Assembly (NCBI GenBank): GCA_963783945.1
Contig: CAWAPS010000005.1
Coordinates: forward strand, 248,001-312,000
Length of the DNA: 64,000 nucleotides
Reading direction: 5' to 3'
Source: CAWAPS01 sp963783945
GTDB lineage: Bacteria > Actinomycetota > Acidimicrobiia > Acidimicrobiales > Palsa-688
In this document: positions 1 to 8,451 of the stretch, one piece after another
Layout of the letters: every line of letters starts with the position of its first letter
Position numbering within the stretch: the first letter of the stretch is position 1
Made by a program: the position numbers and the translations under genes
Notes under the pieces: generated by a model
What the model was told of the DNA's origin: nothing
The model's database searches: none
What the model saw: only the letters and a program-made list of their open reading frames with translations

Positions 1-2
1 AG

Positions 3-1199
3 CGGTATTGGGGCTGTCCCATCCCCGTCGTTCACTGCCCGGTACACGGCATCGTCAAGGTGCCCGAGGAACAGCTACCGGTCCTACTGCCAGACGACGT
101 CGAATTCCGGCCCACCGGCGAATCCCCGCTGCGCTATCACGCCGGCTTCCTGCACACGACCTGTCCCATATGCGGTGGCCCGGCCGAGCGGGAAACCGAC
201 ACCATGGATACCTTCGTCGACTCGTCCTGGTACTTCGAGCGGTTCTGCGAGCCGTGGTCGACCGCCGTCGCCATCGACCCGGAGGCGGTCAGCCGCTGGA
301 TGGCCGTCGACCAGTACATCGGCGGAATCGAGCACGCCATCCTCCACCTGCTCTACGCCCGGTTCTACACCCGGGCCCTGGCCGACGTCGGCCTGGCGCC
401 GGCGGAGGTGCGCGAACCCTTCGCCCGCCTGTTCACCCAGGGCATGATCACCATGGATCACGCCAAGATGTCCAAGTCCCGGGGCAATGTCATCTCCCCG
501 GAACGCTTCTTCGATTCGATGGGGGCGGACGCCCTGCGCCTGTTCCACCTGTTCGTCGGCCCGCCGGCCGACGGGTTCGACTGGGCGTCGCAGACCGATC
601 AGATGATCGAAGGCTGCCACCGGTTCCTCGGCCGGCTGTGGCGCCTCGGGATCGACGCCGTCGAGCGGGCCACGCTGGTCGATCGGGACGAGTCCTCGCC
701 TGCCGACCTGGAGCTGGAAAAGGACACCCACCGGCTGATCGCCAGGATCACCGCCGATTTCGACCGGTGGTCCTACAACACCGCGGTCGCCGCTGCCATG
801 GAATTCGTCAACACCGTCTACCGGCACATCCAGTCTCCGGACGGGGCCCGCCGGTCGACCGTCGACTTCGCCGTCGATTCACTGCTCCTCCTGCTGGCCC
901 CGATGACGCCCCACATCACCGCGGAGCTGTGGGAGCGCAGGCGGGGGGCGGCCGCCGCGCCGGTGCATGCCCAAGCGTGGCCGGTAGCCGACCCGGAGCT
1001 GGTCAAGGTCGAGACGGTGACCATGGTCGTGCAGGTCAACGGCAAGGTCCGGGACCGCATCGAGGTCGACGCCTCGATCACGGAGCAGGACGCCTCGGCC
1101 GTGGCCCTGGCCGTCCCCAGAGTGGTCGAGGCGCTGGCCGGGCGCCAACCCAACCGGGTGATCGTCCGGCCGCCCCGGTTGGTAAACGTGGTGGTCTGA
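3..1199 (+). CDS. leuS: Leucyl-tRNA synthetase, C-terminal part (partial, 5' end outside window)
   Basis: Class I aminoacyl-tRNA synthetase that charges tRNA-Leu in the cytoplasm. The frame is open from base 3, so only the last 398 residues are present. It opens in the conserved stretch RYWGCPIPVVHC and carries the class I signature KMSKS at bases 465-479, which closes the catalytic domain. The helical anticodon-binding domain follows, and then the C-terminal domain (VQVNGKVRDRIEVD). The stop is TGA at 1197-1199. A GTG at base 60 is internal and not the start. The next gene is on the opposite strand and ends 37 bases away. Identification is very secure. Confidence 0.96.
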   Translation, partial: RYWGCPIPVVHCPVHGIVKVPEEQLPVLLPDDVEFRPTGESPLRYHAGFLHTTCPICGGPAERETDTMDTFVDSSWYFERFCEPWSTAVAIDPEAVSRWMAVDQYIGGIEHAILHLLYARFYTRALADVGLAPAEVREPFARLFTQGMITMDHAKMSKSRGNVISPERFFDSMGADALRLFHLFVGPPADGFDWASQTDQMIEGCHRFLGRLWRLGIDAVERATLVDRDESSPADLELEKDTHRLIARITADFDRWSYNTAVAAAMEFVNTVYRHIQSPDGARRSTVDFAVDSLLLLLAPMTPHITAELWERRRGAAAAPVHAQAWPVADPELVKVETVTMVVQVNGKVRDRIEVDASITEQDASAVALAVPRVVEALAGRQPNRVIVRPPRLVNVVV

Positions 1200-1236
1200 C
1201 CCCGGGCTAAGACGTCCGACCGCTTCTGCTGTCCGG

Positions 1237-2256
1237 CTACAAGGCTCGCAGCCCGGCCACTATGCGCGGGACCACATCGCTGTCCGAGCGATAGGGCATG
1301 TACAGGCTGACCCGATCGATGACCCCGGCGAAACGTTCGTGAAGGAGCGCGGGGATCTGTTCGGGCGTGCCGCGTACAGCAAAGGCATCGAGTACGTCGT
1401 CGTCGATGAGGCGGCCCATTTCCTCCCACTCTCCCTGTTTGGAGAGGGTGTTCAGTTCCGTCTGCAGATCGCCCCACCCGTGCAGCTCGAGCACGGGGCG
1501 GTACGCCGGCGTCGACCCGTAGAACGCGATCCGGTTGCGGATGCCTGTTGTCGCGGCCTCCATCTCCTCCTCCGTCTCACCCGTTACCACGAAGGCCAGG
1601 TAGGAGAGCTCGAAGTCCTCCCACTTGCGTCCCGTCGAACGCAGGCCGCTCTCGATCGTCGGGACGGTGACCTCGCGGAGGTAACGCTCGGTGGTGAACC
1701 CGTGCACCAGCATCCCGTCCGCGACCTCGCTCGCGACTTTGGTCATCCCCTCGCCGACCGCAGCCAAAAACACCCGGGGCGGACCGAAATCATTGGGTCC
1801 GGGATTGAAAAACGGCGTCATGATGGTGTGGGTGTAGAACTGGCCGCGGAACTCGAGCTTGGTGCCGTTCTGCCAGCAATCCCAGATCGCTCGCATGGCC
1901 AGGATGAACTCCCGCATGCGCGGCGCCGGGTGCGACCAGGGCATCGAGAACCGCTTCTCGATGTGAGGCTTTATCTGGGATCCGAGGCCGAGGAGCATCC
2001 GGCCGCGCGAATAGGCATTCAGATCCCAGCCGAGGTTGGCCATGGTCATCGGGCTGCGGGCGAAGGCAACGGTTATGGACGTACCGAGCTCGATCCGATC
2101 GGTGTGCTCGGCGGCCAGAGCCAAGGGCAGGAACGGGTCGTGTGACGTCTCGGACGTCCAGATCGCGTCATATCCGGTGTCTTCCGCTTCCCGCGCTTGG
2201 CCGGCTGCGCTGCCAAGCCCGGCCTCGATCATTCCGTCGATCTTCATGGTGCTCAC
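1237..2256 (-). CDS. LLM class F420-dependent oxidoreductase (TIGR03617-like)
   Basis: Luciferase-like TIM-barrel flavin/F420 oxidoreductase, about 339 residues. The N-terminus (MKIDGMIEAGLGSAAGQARE) and the phrases ETSHDPFLPLALAAEHT, ELGTSITVAFARSPM and YSRGRMLLGLGSQIKPHIEKRF are typical of the actinobacterial TIGR03617 group. The substrate cannot be read from sequence. The open frame runs further upstream, but homology begins at MKIDGM, so GTG 2256 or ATG 2247 is preferred over the more distal start. It lies 58 bases downstream of the PAC2 gene on the same strand and may be cotranscribed with it. Cofactor F420 rather than FMN is a family inference. Confidence 0.85.
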   Translation of the reverse strand: MSTMKIDGMIEAGLGSAAGQAREAEDTGYDAIWTSETSHDPFLPLALAAEHTDRIELGTSITVAFARSPMTMANLGWDLNAYSRGRMLLGLGSQIKPHIEKRFSMPWSHPAPRMREFILAMRAIWDCWQNGTKLEFRGQFYTHTIMTPFFNPGPNDFGPPRVFLAAVGEGMTKVASEVADGMLVHGFTTERYLREVTVPTIESGLRSTGRKWEDFELSYLAFVVTGETEEEMEAATTGIRNRIAFYGSTPAYRPVLELHGWGDLQTELNTLSKQGEWEEMGRLIDDDVLDAFAVRGTPEQIPALLHERFAGVIDRVSLYMPYRSDSDVVPRIVAGLRAL

Positions 2257-2314
2257 GGGGCTGAGCGTAGGGTCCGGAAGGGCGGTGGCGCTAGAACACC
2301 GCCGAGGGCCGGCT

Positions 2315-3295
2315 TCAGTGCTCGCCGCGCAAGAACCGCTCCAGCTCGGCCGCCAGCTCGTCGCCGGACGGCAGATTGGTGAAATCGGCCGCTTCGGCAG
2401 CCTGCTCGCTGTCGTGTTGGACCTCCAGCTGGTGCACGAGCGATGCGTGCTCGTCACTGCCGGCGATCAGCTGTTCGATCTGATGGTGGGTCGTGGTTGC
2501 GGCTGTTTGCAGCGTCGCCGTGTCTATCTCTATGTCGGCCATCCGGGCGAGCCCGTCCAAGAGCGCAGCGGACGCCGCCGGGTAGGGCATGGCCGACACG
2601 TAGTGGGGTACCCGAGCCCACAGCCCGACGGCGGGAATGGATGCCTCTCCGAAGGCGACCTCGAGGGCGCCCTGTACCCCGGACGGCACTTCGATACTGG
2701 CCGGCAGGAATCCGACCGTGGCGGCCAGATCGCTGTCGGTGGACGTGCCAACCAGCCGGACCGATCGGGTGTGGGGTACCGGAGCCGGGAACGCACCGAG
2801 GCCGACCACCATCTCGACTCCCAGCCGGGATGCCATCCCGACCACCTCGGCGATGAAGGCGTGCCAGCGCATGTCGGGCTCGGGGCCGGCCAGGATCAGC
2901 ACCGTCCGGCCCGTCCGGTTGGTCGCGGCATGGAGTCGGATCTCGGCCCAGCGCAGCTCTGCGTCCACCCCGTTGACGATCCGCAGGGTCGGTCGGCGGG
3001 CGCGGTAGTCGATCAGGTCGTCGGAGGAGAACGTGGCAACCAGCTGGTTGGGCATGGCGCTCACCAGGTGGCCGAGCGCATTGCCGGCGGCCAGGCCGGC
3101 GTCGATCCACCCCTCCATGCACATCACCAGGACCGGTCGCTCGAGCTCCGGCCAGCTGTGGATGGTAGCCAGTTGGGGCCGATCGACAGTGCGGCCGGTG
3201 TCATCGCGGGACCCGGGACCATTCGCAGTATCCCGTTCGATTGCCTCGTCTCCGCCGGGGCCGTCCGGCCCGGATCCGCTCACCGGATCGTTCAT
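2315..3295 (-). CDS. PAC2 family protein (proteasome-assembly-chaperone-like fold)
   Basis: A 326-residue protein with an acidic, Gly/Pro-rich N-terminal tail of about 45 residues. The PAC2 domain follows: LERPVLVMCMEGWIDAG, then LVATFSSDDLIDYRARRP and the conserved WHAFIAEVVGMASRLGVE segment. A helical acidic C-terminus (ADFTNLPSGDELAAELERFLRGE) closes it. In eukaryotes PAC2 proteins are proteasome assembly chaperones. Actinobacteria that carry proteasomes usually encode PAC2 proteins of unproven role. No proteasome genes lie in this window. The start is ATG at 3295. Family assignment is confident; function is not. Confidence 0.85.
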   Translation of the reverse strand: MNDPVSGSGPDGPGGDEAIERDTANGPGSRDDTGRTVDRPQLATIHSWPELERPVLVMCMEGWIDAGLAAGNALGHLVSAMPNQLVATFSSDDLIDYRARRPTLRIVNGVDAELRWAEIRLHAATNRTGRTVLILAGPEPDMRWHAFIAEVVGMASRLGVEMVVGLGAFPAPVPHTRSVRLVGTSTDSDLAATVGFLPASIEVPSGVQGALEVAFGEASIPAVGLWARVPHYVSAMPYPAASAALLDGLARMADIEIDTATLQTAATTTHHQIEQLIAGSDEHASLVHQLEVQHDSEQAAEAADFTNLPSGDELAAELERFLRGEH

Positions 3296-3329
3296 CTTCG
3301 GTCCTCCGTCATTTGAGGCGGTTGCCGCC

Positions 3330-4406
3330 TCATTGGGCCATTCTCGCCGCGGTTTCCCGGGCTCGGGATGCCAGCCACCCGATTGACCTGGGATAAAAGG
3401 TGAAGTCGAAGCTGTCGTTTCCCATGGCGCCGGCTACGTAGCGGGCGTATACCCCCTCGAGTATGCACGCCAGCTTCCAGTAGGCGAACGCCACATAGAA
3501 GTCCAGATGGGTCATGTCGCGGCCGGTGCGCTGCCCGTACCGTTGGCTCAACTCGGCTCGCACCGGAAAGCCGGGGACAGTTGTGGCCGAGTGCCCGAGG
3601 GGCGACTTCTCTCCCGGTTCCGACCAGTAGACCAGCAGTTGCCCGATGTCGGCCATCGGGTCCCCCAGGGTGCACAGCTCCCAGTCGAGCACGGCCCGGA
3701 CATCTCCGTCGGGGGAGAGGATGCAGTTGTCGAGCCGGTAGTCCCCGTGGACGACAGTGGCCGGGCCCTGCTTCGGGATGGTCCCCGCCAGGATGGCGTG
3801 GGCTTCCTCCACGTCGGTCAGGGGGGTTCCCCCTCGGGCCTCGTTGGCGGCCCGGTAGTTGGCCTCCCAGCGGCGCAGCTGGCGGGAGATGTAGCCCTCC
3901 TTGCGCCCGAGATCGCCCAGCCCGACGGCGTCCGGATCGACGCCGTGGATCCGGGAGAGGGTGTCGACCAGGGCCATGCCGGCCCGGTGTCGGCCGGCCA
4001 GGTCCAGGTCGGCCTCGGACTCCTTCTCCGTGCGGGCGATGATCCCCTCCACGAAGTCCATGACGTAGAACGGCGCCCCGTTTACCGAGTTGTCCATGCA
4101 CAGGCCGAGAGCTGGCGGGGCCGGAACGCCCGCTGGGCCCAGGGCGGCGATGATGCGGTGCTCTCTGCTCATGTCGTGGGCCGTCGGCAGAAGGTGCCCT
4201 GTCGGGGGGCGGCGGAGTACGTATTTGTGACCCGCCCGGTCGGTCACCTCGAAGGTGAGGTTGCTCCGACCACCGGGGATCCGGACGAAAGTCAGGGGAG
4301 GAACGACACCGGGAATGTTCTCGGCGAACCAGACGCTTACATTTTCAGCGTCTACGCCGGTAGGGCTGCCGGTACCGTCACTGGTCCCGGAAGACGGGTC
4401 GTCCAT
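3330..4406 (-). CDS. Phosphotransferase family protein (aminoglycoside/choline kinase-like, ACAD10-type)
   Basis: Small-molecule kinase of the APH/choline-kinase fold, 358 residues. Visible motifs are the N-lobe GGRSNLTFEV and YVLRRPPTG, the Brenner catalytic motif HGDYRLDN near residue 220, and the metal-binding DWE that follows in VRAVLDWELCTLGDPMADIGQL. This subgroup is the one often fused or adjacent to acyl-CoA dehydrogenases, as in human ACAD10, so an acyl- or sterol-related substrate is more likely than an antibiotic. The open frame extends upstream, but similarity begins at ATG 4406. It is transcribed divergently from the thioredoxin gene across 103 bases. Confidence 0.85.
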   Translation of the reverse strand: MDDPSSGTSDGTGSPTGVDAENVSVWFAENIPGVVPPLTFVRIPGGRSNLTFEVTDRAGHKYVLRRPPTGHLLPTAHDMSREHRIIAALGPAGVPAPPALGLCMDNSVNGAPFYVMDFVEGIIARTEKESEADLDLAGRHRAGMALVDTLSRIHGVDPDAVGLGDLGRKEGYISRQLRRWEANYRAANEARGGTPLTDVEEAHAILAGTIPKQGPATVVHGDYRLDNCILSPDGDVRAVLDWELCTLGDPMADIGQLLVYWSEPGEKSPLGHSATTVPGFPVRAELSQRYGQRTGRDMTHLDFYVAFAYWKLACILEGVYARYVAGAMGNDSFDFTFYPRSIGWLASRARETAARMAQ

Positions 4407-4509
4407 GACCCTGCAACCTACGGCAGCAGCATCGAGTTGCGCGCCGAAGGGCCGGGGCAGCCGGTTGCAGCGCGCACGACCGCGGGTCGATCTGGAAGGA
4501 TGAAACACA

Positions 4510-5283
4510 ATGAGCGTTCCCACTGAAGTAACAGACACCACCTTCGAATCGGAGGTGCTCGACCGCTCCGACCAGGCGACCGTGGTGGTGGATCTGTGGG
4601 CCTCGTGGTGCGGGCCGTGCCGCACTCTCGGCCCCATCCTGGAGAAGGTGGTGGATGAGACGCCGGGTGTGGACCTGGTCAAGATCGACGTCGACGCCAA
4701 CCCCCGATCGGCGGCCACGTTCCAGGTCCAGTCCATACCGGCCGTGTACGCCATCCGCGACCGCAAGGTGGTCGACAGCTTCGTTGGCGCCCTGCCCGAG
4801 CCCGCGGTGCGCCAGTGGGTGTCCGGCCTGAACCCGCCCCCGACCGAGGTCGACCGGCTGGTCGCGGCGGGCGACGAGGCGTCATTGCGCCGGGCCGTCG
4901 AGGTCGAGCCGGGCAACGAATCCGCGGTGCTGGCCCTGGCCGCCCTGCTGATCGGGGCCGGAGAGGACGCCTCCAACCCAACCGGAGCGGCCTCGCGAGA
5001 AGAGGCCCTCGGGCTTCTGGCCCGTCTCCCGGAGTCAAGCGAGACGCGCTATCTAGCGGCTCGGGCCCGGCTGGGCTCGGAGGCCGTCGACGCCGCGTAC
5101 GGCTCCTCCGGCGGTGGGGGCCAGGGTGGCGACGGGGTGGAGGCCAAGCTCGACGAGTTGCTCGAGCGGGTCCGGGACGACGAGGAAGCCCGGCAGGAGT
5201 TCATCGATCTGCTGGAAATCCTCGGCCCGGACGACCCGAGGACCGCGAACTACCGCAAGGCTCTCACCGCCCGGCTGTTCTGA
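4510..5283 (+). CDS. Thioredoxin-TPR protein (YbbN/CnoX-like)
   Basis: A 257-residue protein with an N-terminal thioredoxin domain (WASWCGPC, active-site CGPC at residues 34-37; cis-Pro in QSIPAVYAI) and a C-terminal helical TPR-like half. Its last 40 residues (EEARQEFIDLLEILGPDDPRTANYRKAL) match the C-terminal module of YbbN/CnoX, a chaperedoxin that protects proteins from oxidation. A good ribosome-binding site (GGAAGGA) lies just before ATG 4510. The folP-like gene begins about 20 bases after the stop. Retention of both cysteines suggests redox activity, unlike E. coli YbbN. Confidence 0.88.
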   Translation: MSVPTEVTDTTFESEVLDRSDQATVVVDLWASWCGPCRTLGPILEKVVDETPGVDLVKIDVDANPRSAATFQVQSIPAVYAIRDRKVVDSFVGALPEPAVRQWVSGLNPPPTEVDRLVAAGDEASLRRAVEVEPGNESAVLALAALLIGAGEDASNPTGAASREEALGLLARLPESSETRYLAARARLGSEAVDAAYGSSGGGGQGGDGVEAKLDELLERVRDDEEARQEFIDLLEILGPDDPRTANYRKALTARLF

Positions 5284-5302
5284 CGGACCGAACCGCGCCC
5301 CG

Positions 5303-6133
5303 GTGCTTCTACAGCTAGGTCCGCGGACTTACGACCTGTCGACCCGCCCGCTGGTCATGGGGATCCTCAACCGGACGCCCGACTCGTTCTACGACCGCGG
5401 GTCCTACTGGGACCTCGATCGCTTCTTCTCCCGGGCCGAGACGCTGGTGTCGCTCGGCGCTGACCTCCTCGATGTCGGAGGAGTGAAAGCGGGGCCCGGA
5501 CCGGAGGTAAGCGAGGCCGAGGAGACCGACCGGGTGGTGCCCGCGATCGAAGCTCTTCACGTCCGCTTTGACGTCCCGCTGTCGGTCGACACCTGGCGGG
5601 CTTCGGTGGCGCGCGAGGCCTACAAGGTCGGAGCCGTGGTCGGCAACGACATCAGCGGCTTCGCCGACCCCTCCTACCTGAACGAGGCGGCGGCCGCCGG
5701 GGCCACCGTCGTCGCCACCCATATTCGGCTCGGTCCCCGGATCCCCGATCCCGAGCCCCACTACGACGATGTGGTGGCAGCGGTATCGACCTTTCTGGCG
5801 GACCGGGCTCTGCGGGCCCGAGCGGCCGGTATACCCGACTCCCGGATCGTTCTCGACGCCGGGCTCGATCTGGGAAAAACGGCAGCCCAGTCGCTGCTCC
5901 TCCTCCGCTCTTCCGACCGTCTGGCTCGCCTCGGGTGGCCCCTGCTTCTGTCGGCGTCCAACAAGACGTTTCTCGGGGTGACCTTCGGCCTCGAGATCGG
6001 GGACCGGTGGGAGGCCACTGTGGCCGCCCACGCCCTCGGGGTCACCCTGGGCTGTCGGATCCTCAGGGCCCACGACGTGCAGGCGGCCCGCCAGGTCTGC
6101 GACACCCTGACGGCGATCATGGAGGTGACGTGA
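5303..6133 (+). CDS. folP2: Dihydropteroate synthase homologue, FolP2-like
   Basis: A TIM-barrel pterin-binding protein of 276 residues, resembling mycobacterial FolP2 more than canonical FolP. The N-terminal motif MGILNRTPDSFYDRG and the C-terminal LRAHDV are conserved. However, the sulfonamide-loop consensus DVGGESTRPG reads DVGGVKAGPG, and the later SRK signature reads SNK (LSASNKTFLG). M. tuberculosis FolP2 has the same DVGGVKAGPG loop. The start is GTG 5303, beginning about 20 bases after the thioredoxin stop. Its stop overlaps the holA start (TGATG), so the two are translationally coupled. Bona fide dihydropteroate synthase activity is doubtful. Confidence 0.85.
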   Translation: MLLQLGPRTYDLSTRPLVMGILNRTPDSFYDRGSYWDLDRFFSRAETLVSLGADLLDVGGVKAGPGPEVSEAEETDRVVPAIEALHVRFDVPLSVDTWRASVAREAYKVGAVVGNDISGFADPSYLNEAAAAGATVVATHIRLGPRIPDPEPHYDDVVAAVSTFLADRALRARAAGIPDSRIVLDAGLDLGKTAAQSLLLLRSSDRLARLGWPLLLSASNKTFLGVTFGLEIGDRWEATVAAHALGVTLGCRILRAHDVQAARQVCDTLTAIMEVT

Positions 6134-7161
6134 TGGCCGCCGACGCCGTCGTGCTGATCGACGGCAACGACCCGACCCTCGTCTCCGAAGCTGTCACCGC
6201 AATCATCGCCGACTTGGTCGGAAGCGCCGACCGATCACTGGCCGTGGAGGATCACGGTGGCGACGAGCTCGACCTGGCGGCGGTCGCCGACGGGTGCGCC
6301 ACCCCTCCGTTCCTTGTGGACAGAAGGGTCGTCGTCGTGCGCGACATCGGCCGGTTCAGTGCGGAGGAGGTGGCGCCGTTGCTCGCCTACCTCGACGATC
6401 CCCTGCCCAGCACGGCGCTGGTGCTGGTTGCCGGTGGGGGTCAGATCACGCCCAAGCTGGCGGCCAAGGTCAAGTCGAGCGGCCGGGTGATCCCGGCCAA
6501 GGTGGAATCGAGGCAGCCGTGGGACTGGGCCCGCCAGCGCCTCCAGGGCGCGCCGGTGCAGCTTGACGGGGCGGCCGAGGCCGTCCTCCGGGACCATCTC
6601 GGCGAGGACGTCAGCCGGGTGGTGCCTCTCATCGACCTCCTGGTCGCGGCTTACGGCGAAGGCGCCACGCTGGGAGTCGACGAGATCGCGCCGTACCTGG
6701 GAGAAGCCGGTTCGGTCACCCCGTGGGCCTTCACGGACGCCATCGACAGCGGTCAAACGGAGACGGCACTTCGGGATCTCCGCCGGCTTCTCGGTTCGGG
6801 CGAGCGCCACCCCCTCGAAGTGCTGGCCATCCTCCGCACCCACGTGCAGGGCCGGCTGAAGGTGGACAGCCCGGCCATCCGAAACGAGGCCCAGGCGGCC
6901 GACGCCATGGGGATCGCCAAGGGCCGCAGCACCTTCCCGGCCAAGAAGGCCCTGGCCACGGCGAGGCGGTGGGGCTCCGACGGCGTCGCCGAGGCCGTTT
7001 CCCTCGTGGCCGAAGCGGAGGTCAACCTCAAAGGGGCGATCGAGTGGCCGGCTGAGGCGGTGCTGGAGGTGCTGGTCGCCAGGCTCTGCCGACTGGCCCG
7101 AGCCCCGACCCAGGCCGGGACCAGCCGGCGTTCCGGATCCGCCCCCGCCCGGACCGCATAG
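6133..7161 (+). CDS. holA: DNA polymerase III subunit delta
   Basis: The clamp-loader delta subunit, 342 residues; it opens the beta sliding clamp at the replication fork. The N-terminal AAA+-like domain lacks a Walker A motif, as is normal for delta. It shows the family pattern of VLIDGNDPTLVSEAV, then PPFLVDRRVVVVRDIGRF, then LPSTALVLVAGGGQITPKLAAKVK. The C-terminal helical collar domain follows (LRDLRRLLGSGERHPLEVLAILRTHV). ATG 6133 overlaps the folP2 stop. Length is normal. The C-terminal Arg/Ser/Ala tail is uninformative. Confidence 0.9.
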   Translation: MAADAVVLIDGNDPTLVSEAVTAIIADLVGSADRSLAVEDHGGDELDLAAVADGCATPPFLVDRRVVVVRDIGRFSAEEVAPLLAYLDDPLPSTALVLVAGGGQITPKLAAKVKSSGRVIPAKVESRQPWDWARQRLQGAPVQLDGAAEAVLRDHLGEDVSRVVPLIDLLVAAYGEGATLGVDEIAPYLGEAGSVTPWAFTDAIDSGQTETALRDLRRLLGSGERHPLEVLAILRTHVQGRLKVDSPAIRNEAQAADAMGIAKGRSTFPAKKALATARRWGSDGVAEAVSLVAEAEVNLKGAIEWPAEAVLEVLVARLCRLARAPTQAGTSRRSGSAPARTA

Positions 7162-7173
7162 GCTCGTCCCCGC

Positions 7174-7935
7174 TTGGATCTCAGCGGCCTCGACTACCTC
7201 GCCGCGGGCGGGGCGGCACTGGCGGCTGGGGCGATAAACGCCGTGGCCGGTGGGGGCACCCTCGTCTCGTTTCCGACGCTCGTCGCCATCGGTGTCCCCG
7301 CCGTGGCGTCGAATGTCACGAACACGGTGGCCTTGCTGCCCGGCTACGTGGGCGGGAGCTGGGCTCAGCGGGAAGAACTCAGGCCACAGCTGTCAGGCGC
7401 CCGCGTCCTCGGCGTCGCCGGAGCGGCGGGCGGTCTGGTGGGTTCGCTCCTCCTCGTGACCATCCCGGCCCAGGTGTTCAGGGAGGCCGTGCCTTACTTG
7501 ATACTCCTGGCCTGCGCCCTGTTGCTGTTCCAGGATCGACTCCGCACGCTGGTCAAGGAGAGCCCCGATGGGGAGGAGCCCACCCGTAGACCGGCTCTGA
7601 TCGCGTCCGTGTTCGCCGCCGCGATATACGGCGGGTTCTTCGGCGCCGGGCTCGGGATCATGGTCCTGGCCCTGCTCGGCCTGTTCAGCACCCGTCCCCT
7701 CACCGAGCTCAACGCCCTGAAGCAGGTGCTGTCGCTGATCATCAATCTGGTCGCAGCCGTGTTCTTCGTGTTCTCCGGCCGCGTGGTCTGGCAGCTCCTG
7801 CCGGTCATGGCCGTGGGCAGCATCGTGGGCGGAACAGCCGGGGGCCGGCTGGTCCGGGTCATCGATTCGACCCTCCTGACCCGGTTGGTGGTGGTTGCCG
7901 GGGTGGCGGTGGCCGTGACGTTCTGGGTGGCGTGA
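7174..7935 (+). CDS. TauE/SafE family anion permease
   Basis: An integral membrane protein of 253 residues with about seven or eight hydrophobic segments. The family pattern is clear: the AAGAINAVAGGGTLVSFPTLVAIGVPAVASNVTN half-repeat at the N-terminus, then IYGGFFGAGLGIMVLALLGLF at the start of the second half, then NALKQVLSLIINLVAAVFFVFSGRVVW. Members move sulfite, sulfoacetate or other anions across the inner membrane; the substrate here is unknown. TTG 7174 is the apparent start, 12 bases after holA. It is convergent with rpsT, 16 bases away. Confidence 0.88.
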   Translation: MDLSGLDYLAAGGAALAAGAINAVAGGGTLVSFPTLVAIGVPAVASNVTNTVALLPGYVGGSWAQREELRPQLSGARVLGVAGAAGGLVGSLLLVTIPAQVFREAVPYLILLACALLLFQDRLRTLVKESPDGEEPTRRPALIASVFAAAIYGGFFGAGLGIMVLALLGLFSTRPLTELNALKQVLSLIINLVAAVFFVFSGRVVWQLLPVMAVGSIVGGTAGGRLVRVIDSTLLTRLVVVAGVAVAVTFWVA

Positions 7936-7951
7936 GGCCGACCGGTCGAGG

Positions 7952-8221
7952 TCAGGACTCGGTCGAGAGGGCGTTGATCCGCCGCATCAGGCGCGACTTC
8001 CGATTGGCCGCCTGGTTGCGGTGGATGATGCCTCGGGCGGCTGCCTTGTCGAGCCGCTTCACCGCGATCCGCAGATCCTCCTCCGCCCCTTCCGCACCCG
8101 CGGCTACAGCCGTGACCGCAGTCTTGATCCGGGTCTTGACCTCGGACTTGGCCGCCTTGTTGCGCAGGCGCGCCAGCTCGTTGGTCCGGTTGCGCTTGAT
8201 CTGGCTCTTGATGTTGGCCAC
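7952..8221 (-). CDS. rpsT: 30S ribosomal protein S20
   Basis: An 89-residue basic helical protein that binds 16S rRNA in the small subunit. It begins VANIKSQIKRNRTNELARLR and contains the S20 signature DKAAARGIIHRNQAANRKSRLMRRI. The start is GTG 8221. Unusually, the bases just before the start on the coding strand read TACCTCCTA, which resembles the anti-Shine-Dalgarno tail of 16S rRNA rather than a ribosome-binding site. Translation may therefore depend on S1-like or leaderless initiation. The upstream 230 bases hold a complex inverted-repeat cluster, listed separately. Confidence 0.93.
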   Translation of the reverse strand: MANIKSQIKRNRTNELARLRNKAAKSEVKTRIKTAVTAVAAGAEGAEEDLRIAVKRLDKAAARGIIHRNQAANRKSRLMRRINALSTES

Positions 8222-8274
8222 TAGGAGGTACCCACCTGACTCGGGAACCCGTAGATAGTAGCAGCCCCCCGTGA

Positions 8275-8393
8275 GACCACTTCGCGTCGCGAACGGTTTT
8301 CGGTATCCGACGTCTCGCCGCGAAGTGGTCGCCCAGGACACCCTTCGCGTCGCGACAGGGGGTCTCGCCGGTGGGTCGCGACGCGAAGTGGTC
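8275..8393. repeat. Nested inverted-repeat cluster upstream of rpsT
   Basis: The outer arms GACCACTTCGCGTCGCGA (8275-8292) and TCGCGACGCGAAGTGGTC (8376-8393) form a perfect 18-bp inverted repeat. Two further inverted partial copies lie between them: GCGAAGTGGTC (about 8322-8332) and CCTTCGCGTCGCGA (8342-8355). Four copies of one core therefore sit in 119 bases, in the 230-base space between the acetyltransferase stop and the rpsT start. It could be a REP/MITE-like insertion or a structured rpsT leader. No open frame in it is credible. Confidence 0.8.
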
Positions 8394-8451
8394 GGGGGGT
8401 GTCCCCTCGGCGGCCTGGCAGACATTCGAGGCGGTTCGGAGGAGCGGAGGC

